Source: Asaia siamensis
GTDB lineage: Bacteria > Pseudomonadota > Alphaproteobacteria > Acetobacterales > Acetobacteraceae
Direction of reading: 5' to 3'
NCBI RefSeq assembly: GCF_014635085.1
Contig: NZ_BMCH01000006.1
Coordinates: forward strand, 124,001-188,000
DNA length: 64,000 nt
The notes below the pieces were generated by a model. It worked only from the letters and a program-made list of their open reading frames with translations. It searched no databases and was not told where the DNA came from. Both the position numbers and the translations under genes were made by a program. Below are positions 1 through 7,373 of the stretch, one piece after another (the first letter of the stretch is position 1; the number at the start of each line of letters is the position of its first letter).

Positions 1-680
1 GCCTCATCCACGACTGCAGAAAGCTTGGCCACTGCATGACGGAACACATCCCGCCCCTGCATGTGCAGAACGGGCTTCTCGGTGGTCGGGCCATCGACAT
101 AAAGAAGGTCGCCATGAGCGCCGTCACTATGCAGGTGGGTCGAGAGAATACCCGCGTCCGTATCGTCACTGGCCTCGACAAGCACCGCACCGGCGCCATC
201 ACCGAACAGCACACAGGTCGTACGGTCTTCCCAGTTCACGATGCGTGAATAGATCTCGGTGCCGATCACCAGAACTTTTTTTGCCTGGTTGCTGCGAATG
301 AAGGCTTCAGCCGTCGACAGCGCAAAAACGAAACCCGAACAGGCCGCAGTCATATCGAAAGCAAAGCCCCGGTTCATGCCGAGAGCGGCCTGAACGCGCA
401 CAGCCGTGGCCGGAAAGCCCTGGTCGGGCGTCGCGGTTGCGACAATCACCGCATCGACCGATTCGGCTGACACACCGGCATAGGCCAGAGCGGCCTGTGC
501 GGCGGCACTTGCCATGCTGACCGCCGTCTCGCCCTCACCTGCAATATGCCGTTGCGCAATGCCAGTGCGGGTTCTGATCCACTCATCGGAGGTGTCGATG
601 CGCTCGGCGAGCTCGGCATTCGTGACGACACGCTTCGGCAGATAGCTGCCAAATCCGGTCAGACGCGCGCGCAGGGACAT
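1..680 (-). CDS. fabH: 3-oxoacyl-ACP synthase III (KASIII), partial
   Basis: FabH condenses acetyl-CoA with malonyl-ACP to start type II fatty acid synthesis in the cytoplasm. Only the N-terminal 226 codons are present; the C-terminus lies beyond the left edge. The visible part has the thiolase-fold start with an SYLPKRVVTNAEL segment and the active-site motif TAACSGF, with the nucleophile at Cys114. The later catalytic His and Asn are outside the window. The ATG at 680 is preceded by an AGAGGAA ribosome site at good spacing. It is the last visible gene of a DUF177-rpmF-plsX-fabH run, the usual order in this class, 67 bp after plsX. Confidence 0.96.
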   Translation of the reverse strand, partial: MSLRARLTGFGSYLPKRVVTNAELAERIDTSDEWIRTRTGIAQRHIAGEGETAVSMASAAAQAALAYAGVSAESVDAVIVATATPDQGFPATAVRVQAALGMNRGFAFDMTAACSGFVFALSTAEAFIRSNQAKKVLVIGTEIYSRIVNWEDRTTCVLFGDGAGAVLVEASDDTDAGILSTHLHSDGAHGDLLYVDGPTTEKPVLHMQGRDVFRHAVAKLSAVVDE

Positions 681-747
681 ATCTCTTCCTCTTGAACTGG
701 TGCCAGCAGGGCCGAGGCCACAGCCAGCCACTCCCTCACCACGCCTG

Positions 748-1842
748 TCAGGCTGCCGTGACGGACGAAGCTAGCTCGCCTTCAGAATCGGAAGAAGCCA
801 TCAGAGCCTCAACCTGGCGAAGACGCTCGCGAATTTTCTCGTTGATCGAATGGGTCACCGCATCCATTGCGACATCAATCGCCGCGGCAAAGCCTTCGGC
901 ATCGGCGCCACCATGCGACTTGACCACGATACCGTTCAACCCGACGAAAACAGCGCCATTATAGCGGCGCGGGTCGATCCATTCCTTCATGCGTTCCAGT
1001 CCGGGGCGCACGAGAAGATAGCCGATACGGGTCAGAAGATTGGTCTTGAACACGCGCTGAAGCAGCATCGAAACGAGCTTGAGCGCGCCTTCACCGGTCT
1101 TGAGGGCGATATTGCCCGAAAAACCGTCAGTCACCACAACGTCGGTTGTGCCCGCCGTAATGTCGTGACCCTCAACAAAACCATGGAACTGGGACGAGAG
1201 AGGCGATTCGCGCAGGATCTCTGCTGCGGCGCGCAGACGCTCATCGCCCTTGAGTTCTTCGGCACCGACATTCAGAAGGCCGATGCTCGGAGCAGGAAGC
1301 CCCAGAACCGCCTTGGCAAAGGCCTCACCCATGACGGCAAACTCGACGAGATTGCGGGTGTCACAGGCGATATTCGCCCCGAGATCGAGCATGACCACAT
1401 CGCCACGAGCCGACGGATTGACCGCAGCCATGGCCGGGCGCGTGATGCCGGGCAGGGTTTTGAGAACGATCTTGGCCAGGGCGAGCATGGCGCCGCTATT
1501 ACCGGCAGACACCACGCCGCCAGCCTCACCTGACGCAACGGCGTCGATGGCCATACGCAGCGACGAGTCACGCAGACGCAGCGCCGCAGTCGGCTTCATT
1601 TCCATAGAGATGGATGATGGAGCGTGGCGGATCTCGCAGATGCGCTGCGCCTTGGGGAAGCGCGCAAGCTGCGGACGCAGAACGGCCTCGTCACCAACCA
1701 GCAGAATTTTTGCCGAGGGATGTCGATCGGCTGCGCGATCCAAACCGGCCAGAACGATTTCCGGGGCATGATCCCCGCCCATCGCATCGATAGCCAAACA
1801 ATAAGGCGCAGCCTGGCTGGCCGTCGCATTCAGGTCAGTCAT
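748..1842 (-). CDS. plsX: Phosphate acyltransferase PlsX
   Basis: PlsX makes acyl-phosphate from acyl-ACP for the PlsY step of phosphatidic acid synthesis and acts as a peripheral membrane enzyme. The 364-residue protein is full length for the family. It opens with the diagnostic AIDAMGGDHAPE motif (about residues 18-29) and keeps the central MLDLGAN and VTDGFSGN motifs. It lies between rpmF and fabH in the conserved phospholipid/ribosome cluster, so phospholipid and fatty acid initiation are probably co-transcribed. No disruption is seen. Confidence 0.97.
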   Translation of the reverse strand: MTDLNATASQAAPYCLAIDAMGGDHAPEIVLAGLDRAADRHPSAKILLVGDEAVLRPQLARFPKAQRICEIRHAPSSISMEMKPTAALRLRDSSLRMAIDAVASGEAGGVVSAGNSGAMLALAKIVLKTLPGITRPAMAAVNPSARGDVVMLDLGANIACDTRNLVEFAVMGEAFAKAVLGLPAPSIGLLNVGAEELKGDERLRAAAEILRESPLSSQFHGFVEGHDITAGTTDVVVTDGFSGNIALKTGEGALKLVSMLLQRVFKTNLLTRIGYLLVRPGLERMKEWIDPRRYNGAVFVGLNGIVVKSHGGADAEGFAAAIDVAMDAVTHSINEKIRERLRQVEALMASSDSEGELASSVTAA

Positions 1843-1907
1843 GCTCCGCCCCGCGTCTCATTTCAAACAAGAGGAGCCAGCCTGAAAGAGACCGGCTCCA
1901 TCGAGCC

Positions 1908-2111
1908 TCAAACGCGAACGGTCGTCTTGAGCGTCTTGCCGGAAGCAACGACTTCCCGACCGTCGTAATGACCGCAATGCGCGCAGACGTGGTGCGGACG
2001 CTTCAGCTCACCGCAGTTGCTGCATTCAGCATGAGCCTGAACGGTCAGGGCGTGGTGGCTGCGACGCATGCCCATGCGGGACGGCGTGGTCTTTCTTTTG
2101 GGGACGGCCAT
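1908..2111 (-). CDS. rpmF: 50S ribosomal protein L32
   Basis: Small protein of the large ribosomal subunit, 67 residues. It begins with the invariant [19 protein letters not shown] segment and carries a CxxC...CxxC zinc-ribbon set (CSNC and CAHC), so this is the zinc-binding form rather than a Cys-free paralogue. It lies between the DUF177 gene and plsX, its normal place in Proteobacteria. Confidence 0.98.
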
Positions 2112-2248
2112 GGCAGGAGCCTCTTTCTTCTTAGATCGCTCCCGCTTTTGGTCGCCATTCGACCGCAGCAGGAAACGATACTGTTCACTATGATCAGGCG
2201 GGCGGCTCTAGCAGACCCGCAGCCGGGTCGCAAGCATCCTGTGCATTT

Positions 2249-2845
2249 CTAGCTCAGATCCGTCTTTTTTTTGGGGAGAGACAGACCGGCCAGGGCACCG
2301 AACGGGTTTGGTCGGCCACCTGCTTCATCTTCGGCTTCCTCTGCCGTCTCACGGGGGGCTTCGTCAACCGCATTTTCAAGGGCAGCGCCCGGCTTGCGTG
2401 GATAGGCAGGCAGCATCAGGGCCAGTTGCTCTGCAGCAATCTCACCCAGATCGAGCGCATTCCCCTCATAGGGAATCTCGTCAATCGCCTCGAGATCGGA
2501 CGCCGTCTCTTCGGAAAAACGTCGGCTCGGCACGAGGCGCACGGCAAAGGATTCGTTCAGCGCGTCTTCGAAAACCTCGCCTGTGATGACACATTCGAGG
2601 GCCACATGCGCTGTCAGTACGCCTTCGAGCACAAAATGATCGGAAGGCTCGGAAATGACATTGAAGCGGCAAGTGAGCGCGTGCACGGTCGGGATTTCCA
2701 GACGCTTTGCCAGAGCCCGGCACTCGGCGTCGCTGGCCTTGATCGTCTCTGTCAGCCCGTCGTGACCGATACGGTTGAGCAGCAGACGGCGTGAGAATTC
2801 CGGCTGGGGGGAGTGGGAATGGGAGGTCCCCTGACTGTCGCTCAT
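2249..2845 (-). CDS. DUF177 (YceD-like) protein
   Basis: A DUF177 protein of about 198 residues. The family is linked to 23S rRNA and ribosome maturation in plants and bacteria and is found upstream of rpmF. The start at 2845 (MSDSQGTSHSH) is chosen because an AGGAAT ribosome site sits about 8 bases before it; the frame stays open to an ATG at 2944, but that extension looks unlike the family. The conserved C-terminal part is acidic and ends in a short basic KKK tail. It heads the rpmF-plsX-fabH operon and is divergent from bamE. Confidence 0.88.
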   Translation of the reverse strand: MSDSQGTSHSHSPQPEFSRRLLLNRIGHDGLTETIKASDAECRALAKRLEIPTVHALTCRFNVISEPSDHFVLEGVLTAHVALECVITGEVFEDALNESFAVRLVPSRRFSEETASDLEAIDEIPYEGNALDLGEIAAEQLALMLPAYPRKPGAALENAVDEAPRETAEEAEDEAGGRPNPFGALAGLSLPKKKTDLS

Positions 2846-3031
2846 GACTGAATTCCTGATACTGACGATGAAAAACCCGCAGACGGGCTTTCTTTTCCGA
2901 ATTGCCTTACCGTCGCTCTCCGCAATATAGAAGAGTTCGATCATCTTGCCATGGCGTCGAAACGCTGTTTCGGTCGTGGTGAAACGATCTCTCGACTTTT
3001 TCTCGATCAGTGCAGGACATCATAACCCGCC

Positions 3032-3604
3032 ATGAAGAGCGCCTCCCAGAAGACCTCCCCGCGGCAGAAATCGCATGCGGGTTTTGCGCGCGCCCTGCTC
3101 TGCATCGCTCCCCTCGCGCTGGCGGGTTGTTCCGTTTTCAGTCCGATTCCGCAAAATCGCGGATCGCTGATTGAAAAGGACGACTATGCCCAGCTCGTTC
3201 CCGGCACCAGCACACGCAACGACGTGACCGATATTCTCGGCTCACCGACGGCACATGCGACTTTCGACGACAACACCTGGATCTATGTCTCCATGGTGAC
3301 GGTACCGCAGCCTCTCGGCTTTCCGCGTGTGACCAAACAGAATGTTCTTGTGCTGGCATTCGATAATGGTGGCGTTTTGCGCCGCATGGATACGCTGCAT
3401 CGCAAGAACGGCTACGATGTGGGCATGGTCGGTGAAACCACTCCCACGCCAGGCACCAAGGTCAATGTGCTCCAGCAGCTGCTGGGCAATGTCGGACGCT
3501 ATAACCCCATGAGCAACATGGGCAGCACCTTCGGCGGCACGCAGGGCCCGCTGGGCGCAGGCGTCGGCACAGGCCATGGCGGCACTGGCAACTCGATCCC
3601 CTGA
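3032..3604 (+). CDS. bamE: BamE/SmpA outer-membrane assembly lipoprotein
   Basis: A predicted lipoprotein of the BAM complex, which inserts beta-barrel proteins in the outer membrane. A basic N-terminus and hydrophobic stretch lead to a lipobox LALAGC, with the lipidated Cys near residue 32. The SmpA/OmlA fold follows, with the family pattern LVPGTSTRNDVTDILGSPT and the W-containing strand NTWIYVS. After about residue 145 there is a Gly/Asn-rich tail with no obvious fold. It is divergent from the DUF177 operon and followed by a strong terminator. BamD is also in this window, at 59447. Confidence 0.9.
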   Translation: MKSASQKTSPRQKSHAGFARALLCIAPLALAGCSVFSPIPQNRGSLIEKDDYAQLVPGTSTRNDVTDILGSPTAHATFDDNTWIYVSMVTVPQPLGFPRVTKQNVLVLAFDNGGVLRRMDTLHRKNGYDVGMVGETTPTPGTKVNVLQQLLGNVGRYNPMSNMGSTFGGTQGPLGAGVGTGHGGTGNSIP

Positions 3605-3638
3605 TTTTCTGGCGGAGGGATATCCCCCCTCTCCTGTC

Positions 3639-3676
3639 GACCCGGCTGGGAGCCTCTCCCCGCCGGGTCTTTTTTT
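3639..3676 (+). terminator. Intrinsic terminator after bamE
   Basis: A perfect 8-bp GC-rich stem (GACCCGGC/GCCGGGTC) with a loop of about 15 bases is followed directly by seven T residues. It lies 35 bases after the bamE stop and before the convergent sensor kinase gene. Confidence 0.88.
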
Positions 3677-3716
3677 GCCGGCTCTGATGACATCAGCCCG
3701 AGCCTGATGCCTGTTA

Positions 3717-5063
3717 TCAGCGAGGCAGCTTGAGCACCACGCGCAGGCCGCCCAGCGGGCTGTTACGCAGCACCACGCTGCCGCCATGCGCCGCCATGAT
3801 GTCACGGGCTATTGTCAGCCCTAGCCCGCTCCCCCCTTCCGGGCCGGACGTGCTGTTGAACGCTCTGAAAACGTCCTTGCGCCGCGACTGGGCAATTCCT
3901 GGCCCGTCATCATCAAGGGTGATCTCGATCATCCTGCCCGCCTGACGCAGCGAAAAGCTCATGCGCCCACCATGACGACGCGCATTTTCAGCGAGATTGA
4001 TCAGCACACGACGTATAGCGTCAGGCCTCACCGGCACGACCAAATTCTGCTCGGCATGAATAGCCAGCACCTCGCCACCTGCCCTCACGGTATCGGCGGC
4101 CACGTCGCGTATCAGGGTCGCCAGATCGGTGGGCACAGGCTCTTCCTCCCCCTCTCCGCGCGCGAAGGAGAGATAGCTGCCGATCAACCGCTCCATCTCG
4201 GCAATATCAGCCACCATGTCGTCAATATCAGGACGCAGTTCCTGAGCCTCGACACTGCCCTCGACCGGCATCATGGCCAGCGTCAGGCGCAGCCTTGTCA
4301 GGGGTGTGCGCAGATCATGCGACACACCGGCCAGCACCGCCGTACGTTGGGCGACAAAGCGATTAACCCGCGCCTGCATGCGATTGAAAGCCAGGGCGGC
4401 CTTACGCACCTCCAGCGCGCCCTGAGGGCGGATCGGGCCGTCATCGCGCCCAAGGCCGAAATTTTCGGCTGCCTTGGCCAGACGACGGACGGCACGCACC
4501 TGCTTTCCAACGAAAAGACCAGCGACGATGAAAAGCAGGATGGCACTCCCGACCTCCCACGCAACGAAAAGCCAGATCGGCCCAACATCAAGGCGCTTGC
4601 GCGGCACAATCACATCGAGCACGCCATCACGCAGTGGGATTTCGAGCCTGACGCCCTGTTTCGTCGCTTTCCAGTCGATATAGCAGGGCGCGTCAAAGAC
4701 CCGCCTGACGGCGTTGGTCAGATCCTCATCCATTGGCCCAAGCACGAAAGGCGCATTTTTGGTCGTGAGCGTCTCGCCGGGATGGAAATCGATTTCGAGC
4801 TGGGTACGCCAGCGTGCCTGCGTGACCAGCCAGTCGCGCTGGGCAGGCATGTGTTCGACCGAATCCACGATGAAGGAGAGATCCGACACCACGCCATCGG
4901 CCAGCCGACGCGACACGACATTCAGATAATTGCCGTAAAAGAGCTGCAGGGCCACAATCTGCGTGATCAGGAGCGGCATCAGCACGATCAGCAGCGAGCG
5001 CCCCTGAAAGGAACGCGGCAGCAGCCGTCTGATCACACGCTCCGTTAGACGGGCGACCCGCAT
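3717..5063 (-). CDS. EnvZ-type sensor histidine kinase
   Basis: A membrane sensor kinase of 448 residues. A transmembrane segment at about 23-43 and a second at about 163-185 bracket a periplasmic domain of about 120 residues. HAMP follows, then HisKA with the phospho-acceptor His249 (GVSHDLRTPL), then HATPase with N box (NLAENARRHGG), G1 (DDDGPGIA) and G2 (GSGLGLTIA). It lies 10 bp after the OmpR-type regulator gene and is almost certainly its partner. The arrangement resembles the petP-petR-envZ-like modules of other Alphaproteobacteria. The input signal is unknown. Confidence 0.92.
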   Translation of the reverse strand: MRVARLTERVIRRLLPRSFQGRSLLIVLMPLLITQIVALQLFYGNYLNVVSRRLADGVVSDLSFIVDSVEHMPAQRDWLVTQARWRTQLEIDFHPGETLTTKNAPFVLGPMDEDLTNAVRRVFDAPCYIDWKATKQGVRLEIPLRDGVLDVIVPRKRLDVGPIWLFVAWEVGSAILLFIVAGLFVGKQVRAVRRLAKAAENFGLGRDDGPIRPQGALEVRKAALAFNRMQARVNRFVAQRTAVLAGVSHDLRTPLTRLRLTLAMMPVEGSVEAQELRPDIDDMVADIAEMERLIGSYLSFARGEGEEEPVPTDLATLIRDVAADTVRAGGEVLAIHAEQNLVVPVRPDAIRRVLINLAENARRHGGRMSFSLRQAGRMIEITLDDDGPGIAQSRRKDVFRAFNSTSGPEGGSGLGLTIARDIMAAHGGSVVLRNSPLGGLRVVLKLPR

Positions 5064-5073
5064 GATGTCCCTC

Positions 5074-5763
5074 TCAGCTACCGGGCTTCAGCACGTAGCC
5101 TTTGCCCCTGACAGTCTGGAGAAAGCGAGGCTCTTTCTGATCGGGCTCGATGCGTCGACGTAGACGCGTCACCTGCACATCGACCGCACGCTCGCCGATC
5201 TCGTCCATGCCCAGCGCCTCGGCAATGACCTCTCGCGACATGATTTCACCGGGTGTGCGTGTCAGAACCCCCAGAAGGGCGGCTTCACCGCTGGTGAGAT
5301 GCACGATACCCTCCGGCCCACTCAAAAGATTGCGCCCCGTATCGAATTCAAGCTTGCCCAGACGCAGCAGACGCGGCGCGCTGCTGGGCCGTGGCACATG
5401 GCGGCGCAGATGGGCCTGCAGACGCAGCAGAAGCTCTCTGGGTTCGAAGGGCTTGCCCAGATAATCATCGGCACCCGATTCCAGCCCGATGATCCGGTCT
5501 GCGGGTTCGCCCCGGGCTGTCAGGAGAATGATCGGAAACACCTGCCCCTTCTCTCGCAGCGACCGTGTCAGGCTGAGCCCGTCTTCGCCGGGCATCGTGA
5601 TATCCGCCACCATCGCATCTGGCTGGGTGACAGCCAGTATCTTGCGCGCCGCCTCGGCATCCATCGCCGTGGTGATGCGAAAACCGTTTTCAGACAGAAA
5701 CCGCTGCAACAGCCGCAGCAGGCGTGCGTCGTCATCGACGACGAGAACATGCGATTCGTTCAT
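5074..5763 (-). CDS. OmpR/PetR-family response regulator
   Basis: A two-component transcription factor of 229 residues. The receiver domain has the acidic pair DDD at 10-12, the phospho-acceptor Asp54 (VADITMP) and the conserved Lys in GKPFEP. A winged-helix OmpR DNA-binding domain follows, with the C-terminal TVRGKGYVL motif. It overlaps the MarR gene by 4 bases (ATGA) and precedes the kinase gene, so the three are translationally linked. Targets are not visible here; petR itself was named for control of the cytochrome bc1 genes in Rhodobacter, and no such genes are adjacent. Confidence 0.93.
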   Translation of the reverse strand: MNESHVLVVDDDARLLRLLQRFLSENGFRITTAMDAEAARKILAVTQPDAMVADITMPGEDGLSLTRSLREKGQVFPIILLTARGEPADRIIGLESGADDYLGKPFEPRELLLRLQAHLRRHVPRPSSAPRLLRLGKLEFDTGRNLLSGPEGIVHLTSGEAALLGVLTRTPGEIMSREVIAEALGMDEIGERAVDVQVTRLRRRIEPDQKEPRFLQTVRGKGYVLKPGS

Positions 5764-6242
5764 GTCATGCCTCCCTCACCCTGCAGGGTCGCGAGCACAC
5801 GGCGGAAACCTTCCACCGCCTGTCCCCCCGACGCCCTGTAGGCAAGTGTCATACGATCACGCAGGGCCGCAAAGATTTCCTCTTCGATCGCGCTGCCCTG
5901 TGCGGTGAGATGCAGGCGCTTCACGCGCTTGTCGCGCTCATCCGGTCGCTGCTCCAGCAGCCCGCGCGCCACAAGGTCCTGAAGCACGCGGTTCAGGCTC
6001 TGCTTCGTAATGTTCAGACGCCGCAGCAGGGCGCTCATGGTCAGTCCCTGATGGGTAGAGACCAGGAACATTACCCTGTGATGTGCCGAACCAAGCTGGT
6101 GATCGCGCTGGAAAGGGTCGCATGTCGCACTCAGTTCGCGCCAGGCCAGCAGCATCGCCTCATAAGTCAGGCGTATCTGCTCTTCACGCAGATAGAGATG
6201 CGCCTGCCCCGGCGCATCACGTGTGCCTCGCAAGCCGGACAT
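5760..6242 (-). CDS. MarR-family transcriptional regulator (PetP-like)
   Basis: A 160-residue winged-helix regulator. The HTH segment GLTMSALLRRLNITKQSLNRVL and the wing RPDERDKRVKRLHLT give the MarR signature. The helix pattern and the coupling to an OmpR-type regulator match the PetP-PetR arrangement known in Alphaproteobacteria. The gene starts 3 bases after the def stop and shares ATGA with the next gene, so all four genes from def to the kinase probably form one transcript. No ligand can be inferred. Confidence 0.88.
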   Translation of the reverse strand: MSGLRGTRDAPGQAHLYLREEQIRLTYEAMLLAWRELSATCDPFQRDHQLGSAHHRVMFLVSTHQGLTMSALLRRLNITKQSLNRVLQDLVARGLLEQRPDERDKRVKRLHLTAQGSAIEEEIFAALRDRMTLAYRASGGQAVEGFRRVLATLQGEGGMT

Positions 6243-6245
6243 GAC

Positions 6246-6776
6246 TCAATCCTCGCTGTCGCGTGGGGCTGTCAGCTCATCGGCATAGCCGAAACTGCCG
6301 AAATCCCTGATGCGCATGGTGTAGAGAACACCATTGAGATGATCGAATTCATGCTGCAGCACATTGGCGTGAAAGCCGCGCGCCTCGCCGCTGATCAACG
6401 AGCCGTCGAGATCGAGCCCCTTATAAGCGACGACGGCATGGCGCGGCACCACCCCTCGCAGCAGCGGCAGTGAGAGGCACCCCTCGGTGCACTGCATGAT
6501 GGCATCGCCGACCGGCGTGATTTCGGGGTTGATGAGCACGCGAGGCGGAATCGGCATCTCAACCTCGGCACAGCGCTGCTCGGGAACATGATAAACAAAA
6601 AGACGCAAGGATTTGTGAACCTGCGGCGCGGCGAGCCCGGCCCCACGGGAATCAAGCATCGTTTCGATCATGTCGGAAACAAGTTGCCTTACGGATAAAG
6701 AATGAACATCTTCAACCGGTTGCGCTGTCTGGAGCAATACCGGGTGCCCCATTCGCGCGATTTTCAGCAACGCCAT
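6246..6776 (-). CDS. def: Peptide deformylase
   Basis: Removes the formyl group from nascent protein N-termini. The 176-residue protein has all three metal-site motifs: GAGLAAPQ (45-52), EGCLSLP with ligand Cys100, and HEFDH with His142, Glu143 and His146. An AAGGTG ribosome site precedes the ATG. It is the first gene of a run with the MarR, OmpR and kinase genes, instead of being paired with fmt as in many bacteria. Confidence 0.95.
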   Translation of the reverse strand: MALLKIARMGHPVLLQTAQPVEDVHSLSVRQLVSDMIETMLDSRGAGLAAPQVHKSLRLFVYHVPEQRCAEVEMPIPPRVLINPEITPVGDAIMQCTEGCLSLPLLRGVVPRHAVVAYKGLDLDGSLISGEARGFHANVLQHEFDHLNGVLYTMRIRDFGSFGYADELTAPRDSED

Positions 6777-6997
6777 TTAATCACCTTGTCCTTCACCGAC
6801 TGAAAAAGTTTCGGTCCAGAACTGCATCGTGACATGAATAATTTTCGGACGATACTGCTCAAACCGTTTGTGTCCTCTTCAAAACCTGTGCTAAGGCGGC
6901 GGCCTCTTTGGAACGCACTGCCATCGGTATCGCGTTCCTGGCATCGCATTTACAAACAAGACCATGATCCCATGGTCGGACAGGAGATGGCAGACCC

Positions 6998-7201
6998 GTG
7001 CAGGTTCTGGTTCGTGACAACAATGTTGATCAGGCGCTCAAGGCGCTAAAGAAGAAGATGCAGCGCGAAGGCGTTTTCCGCGAGATGAAGCTGCGTCGCC
7101 ACTTCGAGAAGCCCTCCGAGCGTCGCGCTCGTGAAGCGGCAGAAGCGGTTCGCCGCGCCCGCAAGATGGAGCGCAAGCGCCTGGAGCGTGAAGGCTTCTA
7201 A
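6998..7201 (+). CDS. rpsU: 30S ribosomal protein S21
   Basis: A 67-residue, very basic small-subunit protein with the family start [20 protein letters not shown] and an Arg/Lys-rich C-terminal helix. The start is GTG, supported by a CAGGAG ribosome site about 11 bases upstream. It is a single-gene unit divergent from def and ends at a strong terminator. A perfect inverted repeat (ACCATG/CATGGT, 6961-6976) lies just before the ribosome site. Confidence 0.97.
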   Translation: MQVLVRDNNVDQALKALKKKMQREGVFREMKLRRHFEKPSERRAREAAEAVRRARKMERKRLEREGF

Positions 7202-7228
7202 TCAGCTTGCCTCCACGGCAAACAGATC

Positions 7229-7257
7229 AACCGCCGTTTTCACGGCGGTTTTTTTGT
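7229..7257 (+). terminator. Intrinsic terminator after rpsU
   Basis: Stem AACCGCCG/CGGCGGTT with a TTTTCA loop and a run of T residues, about 27 bases after the rpsU stop. Confidence 0.9.
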
Positions 7258-7373
7258 GCCCGGATGATTCCCTTCATCTCTCGGTCATAAACGTCTGCAA
7301 GATCCATAGACCGAACGGGGCAGTGAGCCTGCAGCTCCCTGCCCCGTTTCCTGTTATCAGGCCAATCCCTGCT

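Noticed and set aside
850-1533. Long open frame of 227 codons on the plus strand
   Set aside because: It lies fully opposite plsX, whose motifs are clear. Such antisense frames are common with this codon use.
3242-3805. 187-codon minus-strand frame spanning the bamE terminator
   Set aside because: It runs antisense to bamE, crosses its terminator and overlaps the kinase gene; no family character.
3972-5048. 358-codon plus-strand frame
   Set aside because: Antisense shadow of the sensor kinase, whose H, N, G1 and G2 boxes are all in the other strand.
7314-7348. Inverted repeat AACGGGGCAG/CTGCCCCGTT between rpsU and the peptidase gene
   Set aside because: Could end the peptidase transcript, but no T-run follows on the minus strand, so it is not called as an intrinsic terminator.
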